A stretch of DNA of 64,000 bases from the NCBI RefSeq assembly GCF_011742875.1, contig NZ_JAAQTL010000004.1, positions 1 to 64,000 of the forward strand, written 5' to 3'. The notes under the pieces were generated by a model, which saw only the letters and a list, made by a program, of their open reading frames with translations, was not told the origin of the DNA and ran no database searches. Every line of letters begins with the position of its first letter. Positions within the stretch are counted from its first letter, which is position 1. The stretch comes from Luteibacter yeojuensis. Lineage in GTDB: Bacteria > Pseudomonadota > Gammaproteobacteria > Xanthomonadales > Rhodanobacteraceae. The position numbers were made by a program, and so were the translations under genes. This document shows, in pieces, positions 18,895 through 26,995 of the stretch.

Positions 18895-20203
18895 CGGTGG
18901 TGTCCTTCGCTCCATCGCGCGGGCGCAGGCGCCCGGAGCTAATCAGGGCAATCTGGGGCAGGTCGGTCGAAACGAGAGGCTTCCCCGAGTCGATTTCCAG
19001 GGCAAGCGGCAAGCGGGCCAGTTCGGCGGTACCTCCTTCCAGCGCTGCCGATTCCGGGTCGCCAAGCAAGCCCAGCAGGGACAGGCGATAGGCGGACAAG
19101 GCGTAGTCGTCGCCGATCAGGGTCGTTTCAAGCTCGCGTGGCGCCTCGATGGCGGCCAACTCGGCATGCCATTCTTCGAGGAAGCGCAAGTCTTCCTCGT
19201 CCACCGGGAGATCGGCGGTATTCGGCGGTTCTTCCGCTGTCGGCAACCCGGTGACGGCGGCGGCAACGCGCTCGCGCTCGAGCAGTTCGTACTCGGCCAC
19301 GTCCAGCGCGATCTGGTCGTGCACGAACGCGGCAGGCAGGGGCAGCAACAGCTGGCCGTCCTCGAAGGCAGCAAGGCCGGCGGCATCCTGAGCCCTCAGC
19401 CAGCCGACGAGATCGGAAGAGGACAGGCCGGTGCGACCCAGGTGCACGCGATGCTGGTCGATCTTGTTGAGTTCGCGTTGGAATATGCCAGCCTGGCGCA
19501 GGAGCGCGCTCTGCGCTCGCCCCACTGCCTGGGCGAGACGGTGTACCGCAGGCTCCAGTTCGTCCTCGCGGGTGATGGCGGCGACGATTTCCGTGCCCTT
19601 CTCTACCCAGGTCCATACCGATTCGAGACGCTCGGACGCGCGACGTATGCGGTGTTCCGAGCCCGATAGCACGGCCCTGTCGAAGTCCTCTTTCAGCTCC
19701 GTGAGCCGCGAGAGCAAATGGCCGAGTTCGTCGGTGGATATCCGGCCCAATGACTGACCCGCGGCGAGCTGCGCGGTGAGATAGCCGAGGCCATCGTCGT
19801 CGCCCTGCTCGAATTCGAGCATTGTCGCCAAGGCGCCGAGCGCCTTGCGACCCAGGTTACCGACGCGGTAACGCGTGGTTTCCGCGTCGTAGACAAGAAG
19901 ATCGTGGTCCTTCAGCCGTTGGACGACGGTTTCGAGTTTCACCGGATCGACGAACGCCAGCTGATCTCGGATCTCCTGTGGCGCCCACTCCGTGGCATGG
20001 GATCGGGCACCGAGGGTGCGCAACACCAGCAGGCGCAGGAGTACCTGCGTCTCGCCGCCGTGAAAGAGGGCGGAAAACGCACGCAACAGGCCGCGTCCGC
20101 GCAAAAGCGGAAACAGGATCGGCAGGTCCTCCGCGACGATGCCGTCGCGGAAAAGATCCTGCAGGCGTTCGTCGTGGACGGCGGTGTCGGTCTGGCCGCT
20201 CAA
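18887..20203 (-). CDS. jetA: Wadjet kleisin subunit JetA (MukF/MksF-like)
   Basis: A 438-residue protein placed first of the four Jet genes. It opens with the conserved LQDLFRDGIVAEDLPILFPLL region and a winged-helix-like block (TEWAPQEIRDQLAFVDPVKLETVVQRLKDHDLLVY). A helical middle follows, and it ends with the segment LPLALEIDSGKPLVSTDLPQIALIS. It is the kleisin that bridges JetC heads. The start is TTG at 20203: an in-frame stop lies four codons upstream and there is no ATG or GTG for a long way downstream. That gives a nine-base gap to folE and suggests low or coupled initiation. Confidence 0.85.
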   Translation of the reverse strand: MSGQTDTAVHDERLQDLFRDGIVAEDLPILFPLLRGRGLLRAFSALFHGGETQVLLRLLVLRTLGARSHATEWAPQEIRDQLAFVDPVKLETVVQRLKDHDLLVYDAETTRYRVGNLGRKALGALATMLEFEQGDDDGLGYLTAQLAAGQSLGRISTDELGHLLSRLTELKEDFDRAVLSGSEHRIRRASERLESVWTWVEKGTEIVAAITREDELEPAVHRLAQAVGRAQSALLRQAGIFQRELNKIDQHRVHLGRTGLSSSDLVGWLRAQDAAGLAAFEDGQLLLPLPAAFVHDQIALDVAEYELLERERVAAAVTGLPTAEEPPNTADLPVDEEDLRFLEEWHAELAAIEAPRELETTLIGDDYALSAYRLSLLGLLGDPESAALEGGTAELARLPLALEIDSGKPLVSTDLPQIALISSGRLRPRDGAKDTTDA

Positions 20204-20212
20204 GACTGGCGA

Positions 20213-20809
20213 CTAACGGCGGTCGACGCCGACGAAGCGGAGGAACTCGCCGCGAGTGCGCGGGTCCTCGCGGAAGCTGCCGAGCATCTGGCTGGTGATC
20301 ATCGACACGCCGCGCTTGTGCACGCCGCGCGTGGTCATGCATTCGTGGCTGGCCTCGATCACCACGCCGACGCCGCGCGGGTGCAGCGTGTCCTCGATGC
20401 AGTGGGCGATCTGCGCGGTGAGCTTTTCCTGTACCTGGAAACGGCGGGCGAAGCCGTCCACCACGCGGGCCAGCTTGCTGATGCCGACCACGCGATCGGT
20501 GGGCACGTAGCCCACATGGGCACGGCCGATGATCGGTGCCATGTGGTGTTCGCAGTGGCTTTCGAACTCGATGTCGCGCAGCACGATCATCTCGTCGTAG
20601 CCCTCCACTTCCTGGAAGGTGCGCCGCAGGTACTCGGCCGGGTCTTCGTCATAGCCCCTGAACCAGTCCGAGTAGGCCTTCACCACGCGCTTGGGGGTGT
20701 CGAGCAGGCCTTCGCGCTTCGGATCGTCGCCCGCCCACAGAAGCAGCGTGCGCACGGCCTCCTCGGCCTGTTCGCGGCTGACCGGACGGGACTTGGCGTC
20801 GTCGCTCAT
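20213..20809 (-). CDS. folE: GTP cyclohydrolase I, FolE type
   Basis: A 198-residue enzyme making dihydroneopterin triphosphate from GTP, the first step of folate synthesis. Zinc ligands are in SHCEHHMAP and HECMTTRG; substrate residues sit in [16 protein letters not shown]. The ATG at 20809 gives the family length, while further upstream coding potential runs into a palindromic repeat. The stop is only nine bases from jetA, so folate synthesis and the Jet genes probably share a transcript. It is separated from rmuC upstream by a palindromic repeat. Confidence 0.95.
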   Translation of the reverse strand: MSDDAKSRPVSREQAEEAVRTLLLWAGDDPKREGLLDTPKRVVKAYSDWFRGYDEDPAEYLRRTFQEVEGYDEMIVLRDIEFESHCEHHMAPIIGRAHVGYVPTDRVVGISKLARVVDGFARRFQVQEKLTAQIAHCIEDTLHPRGVGVVIEASHECMTTRGVHKRGVSMITSQMLGSFREDPRTRGEFLRFVGVDRR

Positions 20810-20879
20810 CGGGGATGGTTCCTTCGGGGATGCAAACAGCCATTGTACCGCTGTTGCCTTTCGGGGATTGCAGCGTTGT

Positions 20880-20960
20880 GTGGGAGCCGCTTCAGTGGCG
20901 ATGGGTGCTCGCCGGGAGATTGCCCGCTGCCGCGGGATCGCCGGCACAGCCGGCTCCCAC
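20880..20960. repeat. GTGGGAGCC palindromic repeat pair (TTCAG variant)
   Basis: Facing arms GTGGGAGCCGCTTCAGTGG and CCGGCACAGCCGGCTCCCAC flank about 40 bases between folE and rmuC. The arms keep the GGGAGCCG...CGGCTCCC edges but have a degenerate centre compared with the CTATAG class. A near-identical spacer (ATGGGTGCTCG...TTGCCCGCTGCCGCGGGATCG) recurs at 22357. Confidence 0.8.
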
Positions 20961-20971
20961 AGGAGCCCCGG

Positions 20972-22336
20972 TCAGTCCGGGGTTTCGGCGTCGCCGGTAT
21001 CGGTGTCGTCCAGTCCCGGCACGAGATCCAGCAGGGCCTGCGACTCGTCCGACCCCAGCGATTCCACGCCGCGGAGCTTGCGCTCGATGGCCCGGGTGCG
21101 GACGCCGGCCGTGTCGATGCTGTTGCGCACGGTGTCCAGCTGCTTGCGGGTCTTCTCCAGCACCGTGGCGAACTTGCCGAACTCGTTCTTCACGGCGGCC
21201 AGCACGTGCCAGACCTCGGAGGAGCGCTTTTCGATCGCCAGGGTGCGGAAGCCCATCTGCAGGCTGTTGAGGAGGGCCGTGAGCGTGGTCGGGCCGGCCA
21301 CGGTGACCCGGCACTCGCGTTGCAGCTGGTCGGACAGGCCCGGCCGGCGGATCACTTCCGCATAGAGGCCTTCGGTGGGCAGGAACAGGATGGCGAAGTC
21401 CGTGGTGTGCGGCGGGGCGATGTATTTGGCGCGGATGCGCTTCGCTTCCTCGCGCACGCGCAGCTCCAGTGCCTTGCCGGCCGCCTGCGCGCCTTCCGCA
21501 TCCGCGATGTCCTGTGCGTCGAGCAGGCGCTGGTAGTCCTCCACCGGATATTTGGCGTCGATGGGCAACCAGACCGGATTGCCGTCGTCCGCGCCCGGCA
21601 GGCGGATGGCGTATTCCACGCGTTCGGCGGAGCCGGGCACCGTCGCCACGTTGCCCGCGTACTGCTCGGCGATGAGGATCTGTTCGAGCAGGGCGCCCAG
21701 CTGCACTTCGCCGAAGGTGCCGCGGGTCTTCACGTTGGTGAGCACCCGCTTCAGGTCGCCCACGCCGGCGGCGAGCGCCTGCATTTCGCCGAGACCGCGC
21801 TGCACGGCCTCCAGGCGTTCGGAGACCAGCTGGAACGACTGGCCGAGGCGGGTTTCCAGCGTGGCCTGGAGCTTCTCGTCCACGGTGGCGCGCATCTGTT
21901 CGAGCTTCGCCGCGTTATCCTGCTGGATGGCGCCGAGACGGGTTTCCAGCGTGGCACGCACCTCCGCCAGGCGCTTTTCGTTCTCGCCCGTGAGGGCGGC
22001 GAAGCGCTGGTCGATGAGTTCGCCGAAGCGCTTGAGCGTGAGCGCGGATTCCTCGCGGTTCTTGCGCGAGTCGTCGGCCAGCCCTTGGCGCAGGGATTGC
22101 AGGCCGTTGTCGGTGCGCTCGGCGAACTGGCCGAGACGCTCCCCGAGTTCGCCGCGCCCGGCGCGCTGCTCCTCCCGGATAAGGGCTTCCAGCCGGCGCG
22201 TGTCGTCGCGCAGGGTGTCGAGGCGAGCGGCACCGCCGTCGTCCTGGCGGCCCCTGGCAAGCAGGGCGGCAAGCAGCCCCAGGCAGGCCATGGCGAGCAG
22301 GAGGAGGACGATGAGGAGGATCGTTTCGAGCGTCAT
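20972..22336 (-). CDS. rmuC: DNA recombination protein RmuC
   Basis: A 454-residue protein anchored by one N-terminal membrane segment (MTLETILLIVLLLLAMACLG). A long coiled coil spans about 50-200, and a PD-(D/E)XK-like RmuC domain covers about 210-400, with the segment LPGADDGNPVWLPIDAKYP carrying the putative catalytic D-A-K. LFLPTEGLYAEV and GPTTLTALLNSLQMGFRTLAIE are family hallmarks. RmuC limits inversions at short inverted repeats, which is notable in a window rich in such repeats. The stop lies near a palindromic repeat. Confidence 0.93.
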   Translation of the reverse strand: MTLETILLIVLLLLAMACLGLLAALLARGRQDDGGAARLDTLRDDTRRLEALIREEQRAGRGELGERLGQFAERTDNGLQSLRQGLADDSRKNREESALTLKRFGELIDQRFAALTGENEKRLAEVRATLETRLGAIQQDNAAKLEQMRATVDEKLQATLETRLGQSFQLVSERLEAVQRGLGEMQALAAGVGDLKRVLTNVKTRGTFGEVQLGALLEQILIAEQYAGNVATVPGSAERVEYAIRLPGADDGNPVWLPIDAKYPVEDYQRLLDAQDIADAEGAQAAGKALELRVREEAKRIRAKYIAPPHTTDFAILFLPTEGLYAEVIRRPGLSDQLQRECRVTVAGPTTLTALLNSLQMGFRTLAIEKRSSEVWHVLAAVKNEFGKFATVLEKTRKQLDTVRNSIDTAGVRTRAIERKLRGVESLGSDESQALLDLVPGLDDTDTGDAETPD

Positions 22337-22356
22337 GTAGCGAGGTTACCCGACTG

Positions 22357-22435
22357 GGGGAGCCGCTTCAGCGGCGATGGGTGCTCGCGGCGAGCTTGCC
22401 CGCTGCCGCGGGATCGCCGCCGAAGCGGCTCCCAC
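22357..22435. repeat. GGGGAGCC palindromic repeat pair (TTCAG variant)
   Basis: Facing arms GGGGAGCCGCTTCAGCGGCG and its complement form a long imperfect hairpin between rpiA and rmuC. The inner spacer closely matches that of the repeat at 20880, so the two are copies of one subfamily. Confidence 0.8.
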
Positions 22436-22463
22436 AACAGCGCTACCGTCGCCTCTGTGGATC

Positions 22464-23116
22464 TCAGATCTCGCGATTGCCCACGATGACCACGTCGGCC
22501 GGGCGCTTCGCGAACAGGCCCACGGTGACGACACCGACGATCTGGTTGAGGTCGGCTTCCAGTTCCACCGGATGGGTGATGCGCCAGCCGTGGACGTCGA
22601 TGATCCAGTTGCCGTTGTCGGTGACCACACCGTCGCGCCACACCGGCTGGCCGCCGCGGGCGACGATTTCGCGCGCCACGTGGCTGCGTGCCATGGGGAT
22701 GACTTCGATCGGCAGCGGAAACTTGCCCAGCACGTCCACCAGCTTGCTGGCATCGACGATGCAGACGAAGCGGTCGGACGCGGCCGCGACGATCTTCTCG
22801 CGCGTGAGGGCGGCGCCGCCACCCTTGATGAGGCGCTTGTGCGGATCGCACTCGTCGGCGCCGTCCACATAGAGGTCGAGGCGGCCGGCGGCGTTGAGGT
22901 CGATCACGTCGATGCCGAGCTTGCGCAGGCGCTGGGTCGAGGCCTCGGAGCTGGACACGGCCGCCTTGATGCGGTCGCGGTACTGGGAGAGCTCGTCGAT
23001 GAAGAAATTTACCGTGGAGCCCGTGCCCACGCCGATGATGCCGTCCTTGAACGCGCCGTCGCCCACGTAACGGAAGGCGGCGGTTTCGGCGGCGAGGCGC
23101 TTTTCGTTGTCCTGGC

Positions 23117-23120
<4 letters not shown>
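22464..23120 (-). CDS. rpiA: Ribose-5-phosphate isomerase A
   Basis: A 218-residue enzyme that interconverts ribose 5-phosphate and ribulose 5-phosphate in the pentose phosphate pathway. [15 protein letters not shown] (substrate loop), the conserved block [29 protein letters not shown] and catalytic-region DNGNWIIDV are all present. The ATG overlaps the stop of the EVE-domain gene by four bases (ATGA), placing it third in the fau-EVE-rpiA operon. Confidence 0.96.
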
Positions 23121-23571
<451 letters not shown>

Positions 23572-23575
<4 letters not shown>

Positions 23576-24183
23576 GCGCTGCCGTCCGTGCAATCGATCA
23601 GCTCCTTGTCGGTCGCGACGTAATCGAGCGAGATGTCCCACTCGGCCGTCTCGATCGAGTCCAGTTCCTGGAAGTCGTAGGCCACGCCCACCAGGAGGGG
23701 CTTCGCGGGTCGCTTCTGCCCGCGCAGGAATTCGAAGCTGCGGTCGTAGTAGCCGCCGCCGAAGCCGAGGCGGGTGCCGCGGCGGTCGAAACCGAGCAGG
23801 GGAACGAGCACGAGGTCGAGTTCGGTGGCCTCGACGATGCGCTCCGCCGCCTTCGGCTCGGGAATGCCCATCTCGTTGGTCTCGACGTCCTGGCCCGTGG
23901 TCCACGGCGCGAAGGTGAGCCGGCGCTTGCCGCCCGACTTCGTGACGACGGGAAGGTAGAAGGTCTGGCCGCGTTCCGCCATGGGGGCAATGGCCAGGTT
24001 GAGCGGCAGTTCGCCACCCGTGGCCCAATAGCCCGCCACGTGCGTGTCGGTAAGGAATTCAGGCAATTGCTCGAGCGAATGGCGCAGCCCCTGGGCTGCC
24101 GCGACGCGCTCCGCCGGCTTCAGCTGGCGGCGGCGCTGCACGAGGTCGGCTCGCAATTCACGTCTCTCGGGAAGCTTTGACAT
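23572..24183 (-). CDS. fau: 5-formyltetrahydrofolate cyclo-ligase
   Basis: A 203-residue enzyme (YgfA/MTHFS) converting 5-formyl-THF to 5,10-methenyl-THF with ATP. The N-terminal [19 protein letters not shown], central [21 protein letters not shown] and C-terminal [26 protein letters not shown] motifs match the family; the last holds the ATP site. As in E. coli it follows zapA and the 6S RNA gene on the same strand, which supports both calls. It leads an operon with the EVE gene and rpiA. Confidence 0.95.
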
Positions 24184-24254
24184 GGTCGTTCAGCTGAACG
24201 GCACAGGCAAGGTCGCCGTCGAGCCGCCGCACCCGGTGCCGCGGGTACGACGCT

Positions 24255-24277
24255 GACCGGCCCCGGAAGGGCCGGTC
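24255..24277 (-). terminator. Stem-loop downstream of 6S RNA
   Basis: A perfect nine-pair stem, GACCGGCCC and GGGCCGGTC around CGGAA, lies about 15 bases past the predicted 3' end of 6S RNA and before fau. It could end or help process the 6S transcript, but no T-run follows, so fau may still be read through. Confidence 0.5.
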
Positions 24278-24290
24278 GGCTGGAATGAAG

Positions 24291-24478
24291 AGGCGTTCTC
24301 CGCGATGCCGCTGCGCACCAAACGACCTTGATCCAAAGGATCAGGTGGGAGAGCTACGCAACTTCGAGGCTTTCCGTACGAGGCGGACATGCACAACAGT
24401 CGCGAAAAGCCGACCCGGGGTCGTATGTAGGAACAAGGCAAATGTAAAGTGCGCTGGCGAACACCGCAGGGAACGCCC
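24291..24478 (-). ncRNA. ssrS: 6S RNA
   Basis: On the minus strand, the 5' part reads GCGTTCCCTGCGGTGTTCGC and the 3' part GCAGCGGCATCGCGGAGAAC, which pair to close a long rod. They match the E. coli 6S ends CTGAGATGTTCGC and GCGGCGGCATCTCGGAGA. A TGATCCTTTGGATCAAGG hairpin sits where E. coli has TGAACCAAGGGTTCAAGG. The length, about 187 bases, and the place between zapA and fau are also those of ssrS. 6S RNA binds sigma-70 RNA polymerase in stationary phase. The 5' end lies about six bases past the zapA stop, so its promoter must sit in the end of zapA. Confidence 0.92.
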
Positions 24479-24483
24479 GGTGG

Positions 24484-24792
24484 TTATTTTACCGATGCGT
24501 CGAGCAGACCATCAAGCTTTCTGCGCAGGGCGGCCAGCCCGTCGGTCAGGACCTGTTCCTGGGAGTCGTGCTCCTTGCGCAGCGTGAGCAGTTCGTGAGC
24601 GATGCTCACGGCCGCCAGCACGGCGATACGGTCGAAACCGGGCACCTTGGCGTTCGATTTCAGCTCGCGCATCTTGCCGTCGAGGAACTGGGCCGCGGCG
24701 ATCAGGCCGGGGCGTTCCTCGGGGGCGCAGGCGATGTGGAACTCGCGGTCGAGCAGGCGCAGGGATACCGGTTCACTGGCGGTTGCATTCAT
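24484..24792 (-). CDS. zapA: Cell division protein ZapA
   Basis: A 102-residue FtsZ-ring associated protein. An N-terminal VSLRLLDREFHIACAPEER segment, the VAALAVSIAHELL-like core (IAVLAAVSIAHELLTLRKE) and a C-terminal helix for tetramerisation are typical. It crosslinks FtsZ filaments at midcell. It lies between the zapB-like gene (8 bases upstream) and 6S RNA, the order seen in many gammaproteobacteria. Confidence 0.93.
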   Translation of the reverse strand: MNATASEPVSLRLLDREFHIACAPEERPGLIAAAQFLDGKMRELKSNAKVPGFDRIAVLAAVSIAHELLTLRKEHDSQEQVLTDGLAALRRKLDGLLDASVK

Positions 24793-24800
24793 GTGAAGGT

Positions 24801-25025
24801 TCAGCCCGTGTTCTCGAGCGCCTTCAGGCGCTGGATCATCGCTTCCACACGGCTGCGCGCCTGTTCGTTGCGTGCCATGAGTCCCGCGCGTTCGTTCGCC
24901 AGCTGTTCCTGGCTGTGCCGCAGGCTGCGGTTTTCCTCGGAAAGCCGGCGTACGGTGTCGACGAGCCGGTCGAGCGTGGCGCTCAAGGCTTCCAGTTCGG
25001 TCTTGAAGGCATCCGGGTTCGTCAT
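24801..25025 (-). CDS. ZapB-like coiled-coil protein (TIGR02449-type)
   Basis: A 74-residue protein that is almost wholly coiled coil: the heptad-patterned ELEALSATLDRLVDTVRRL, then LSEENRSLRHSQEQL. Small proteins of this kind are found immediately upstream of zapA in many gammaproteobacteria and are likely division factors resembling ZapB. The ATG at 25025 gives the expected length. An A/T-rich TATAAC-containing stretch precedes it, where a shared promoter for this gene, zapA and 6S could lie. Confidence 0.85.
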   Translation of the reverse strand: MTNPDAFKTELEALSATLDRLVDTVRRLSEENRSLRHSQEQLANERAGLMARNEQARSRVEAMIQRLKALENTG

Positions 25026-25118
25026 GCGCGGACTATAACAGGAGGCCCGGCCTTGTAAGCAGCCCGCGAGGTAGGCCCTCTGCATTAGACTTTGGGTCCA
25101 AGCCCGAGGAGCACCGCC

Positions 25119-25685
25119 ATGTCGGCCAACCAGACCGTCGATCCCGAAGACATCGCCGAACTCATCGAGCGCTGCAAGCTGGCCACCACGGTCAGCGAAT
25201 TCCATGGCTCGCTCGTGGGTTACATCAGCGCTGGCGGCCGCTTCCCGTCCGGATCGCTGCTGGATGCCCTGCAACTCGAGCCCGATGCCGCGCCCAACGC
25301 GGAAGAGCAGGCCATGCTGGTGCGCCTGCGCCACCAGACCGAGGCGTGGCTGGCCGACACCGACCTCACCTTCGGTCCCTGGCTGCCCGAGGACGACGCC
25401 CCGCTGGCCGAGCGGGCGGAAGGCCTGGCCGAGTGGACGCGAGGCTTCCTGGGTGGATTCGGCCTGGGCGGTACCGGGGAGACGGCCAAGTCCCTCAGTG
25501 AGGATGCCCGCGAAGTGCTGAAGGACATGGCGACGATCGCCGCTTCCGAATTCGAGCTCGACGAGGACGTCGAAGGCGACGAAGAGTCGCTCACGGAGAT
25601 CGAGGAGTTCGTCCGCGTGGGCGCGCTGCTGCTGCACGCCGAGGCCGGCAGCAGGAACGCACCGGCGAACGACACCCTGCATTGA
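25119..25685 (+). CDS. ygfB: UPF0149 family protein YgfB
   Basis: A 188-residue protein of the YecA/YgfB family: SEFHGSLVGYISAGG near the N-terminus, PWLPEDDAPLAERAEGLAEW, then the characteristic WTRGFLGGFGL and an acidic stretch (FELDEDVEGDEESLTEIEEF). E. coli YgfB sits beside pepP and zapA; the same neighbourhood is kept here. Its function is not defined in general, although a regulatory role is known in Pseudomonas. A TAGACT -10-like element lies 28 bases upstream of the ATG. Confidence 0.92.
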   Translation: MSANQTVDPEDIAELIERCKLATTVSEFHGSLVGYISAGGRFPSGSLLDALQLEPDAAPNAEEQAMLVRLRHQTEAWLADTDLTFGPWLPEDDAPLAERAEGLAEWTRGFLGGFGLGGTGETAKSLSEDAREVLKDMATIAASEFELDEDVEGDEESLTEIEEFVRVGALLLHAEAGSRNAPANDTLH

Positions 25686-26974
25686 TCGCCGCGGCGGAGT
25701 ACGCCCGGCGCCGCCGGGAACTGATGCGCATGGCGGGCGAGGACGCCGTGCTGATCCTCGCCTCCGCACCCGAGCGCATGCGCAATGCGGACGCGCCCTG
25801 GCCGTACCGGCAGGACTCCGACTTCCATTACCTCACCGGTTTCGGCGAGCCCGATGCCGTGCTGGCCCTGCTGCCTGGCCGCGCGCACGGCGAAAGCGTG
25901 CTGTTCTGCCGCGAACGCGACGCCGATCGCGAGCGCTGGGACGGCGAGCGCATGGGCACCGACCGGGCCGCGCGCGAATTGCGGCTCGACGATGCCTTCC
26001 CGATCGACGATATCGACGACATCCTGCCCGGCATGATCGAGGGCCGGTCGCGGGTCTACTGCCATTTCGGCCAGGAACCCGATTTCGACGCGCGCCTGCT
26101 GGCCTGGATGCGCCGCCTGCGCACCGCGCGGGGCGGCGGCGTGGTGCCGAAGGACCTCGTGGCGCTGGGCCACCTCCTGCACGACCTGCGCCTGTTCAAG
26201 TCGCGCGACGAGCTGGCGCTCATGCGCCGCTCGGCCGAGGTGGCCGGTGTGGCCCACCTCGCCGCCATGACCATCGCCCGCCCCGGTGTGGCCGAGTACG
26301 AAGTGGAAGGCGAGATCCTCCGCAGCATTCGCGGGCAGGGTGCCGTGCCCGCCTTCCCGCCCACGGTGGCCGGCGGCAGCAACGCCTGCATCATGCACTA
26401 CCAGGCCAACCGCGCCACGCTGAAGGATGGCGACCTGCTGCTCGTCGACGCCGGCGCGGAAGTGGACTGCTACGCCTCCGACATCACCCGCACCTTCCCG
26501 GTGGGCGGTCGTTTCACGAAGGAGCAGCGGGCGCTCTACGACATCGTCCACGAGGCGCAGCTGGCGGCCATCGACGCCGTGCGACCGGGCCGTTCCTTCG
26601 GTGAAGCCCACGATGCCGCCGTGCGGATCATCGCCGAGGGACTCTGTGCCGTCGGCATCCTGCGCGGCGGCGCCGATCGCGTCGTCGCGGAAGGAAGCTA
26701 CAAGACCTACTTCCCCAGCAAGACGGGCCACTGGCTTGGCCTGGACGTGCACGACGTCGGCGATTACCGCATCGACGGCGAGCCGCGCATCCTGGAGGAA
26801 GGCATGGTCGTCACCGTCGAGCCCGGCATCTATGTGCCGCCCAACGACAGGCGCGTGGACGAACGCTGGCGCGGCATCGGCATCCGCATCGAGGACGATG
26901 TGGCGGTGACCCGGGGGGCGCCCGAGGTGATGACGGCGATGGTGCCGAAATCGCCGGAAGCGCTGGAGCGGTAG
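25682..26974 (+). CDS. pepP: Xaa-Pro aminopeptidase P
   Basis: A 430-residue M24 metallopeptidase removing N-terminal residues before proline. The N-terminal domain has YRQDSDFHYLTGFGEPDAV, as in E. coli PepP. Metal ligands are D in LLVDAGAE, D in SDITRTFPV, H in KTGHWLGLDVHDVG, E in VTVEPGIY and E in IRIEDDV. The start is TTG at 25682, overlapping the ygfB stop (TTGA); this gives the normal PepP length. Its TAG stop forms part of the palindrome GTAGGAGCGCGCTCCTAC. Confidence 0.93.
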   Translation: MIAAAEYARRRRELMRMAGEDAVLILASAPERMRNADAPWPYRQDSDFHYLTGFGEPDAVLALLPGRAHGESVLFCRERDADRERWDGERMGTDRAARELRLDDAFPIDDIDDILPGMIEGRSRVYCHFGQEPDFDARLLAWMRRLRTARGGGVVPKDLVALGHLLHDLRLFKSRDELALMRRSAEVAGVAHLAAMTIARPGVAEYEVEGEILRSIRGQGAVPAFPPTVAGGSNACIMHYQANRATLKDGDLLLVDAGAEVDCYASDITRTFPVGGRFTKEQRALYDIVHEAQLAAIDAVRPGRSFGEAHDAAVRIIAEGLCAVGILRGGADRVVAEGSYKTYFPSKTGHWLGLDVHDVGDYRIDGEPRILEEGMVVTVEPGIYVPPNDRRVDERWRGIGIRIEDDVAVTRGAPEVMTAMVPKSPEALER

Positions 26975-26988
26975 GAGCGCGCTCCTAC
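26971..26988. repeat. 18-base perfect palindrome at the pepP end
   Basis: GTAGGAGCGCGCTCCTAC is a perfect inverted repeat located between the convergent pepP and pepQ-like genes. The TAG of its left arm is the pepP stop codon. The outer GTAGGAG/CTCCTAC is shared with the larger palindromic repeats of the window, so this may be a collapsed copy or a terminator. Confidence 0.7.
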
Positions 26989-26995
26989 CTGTGGG

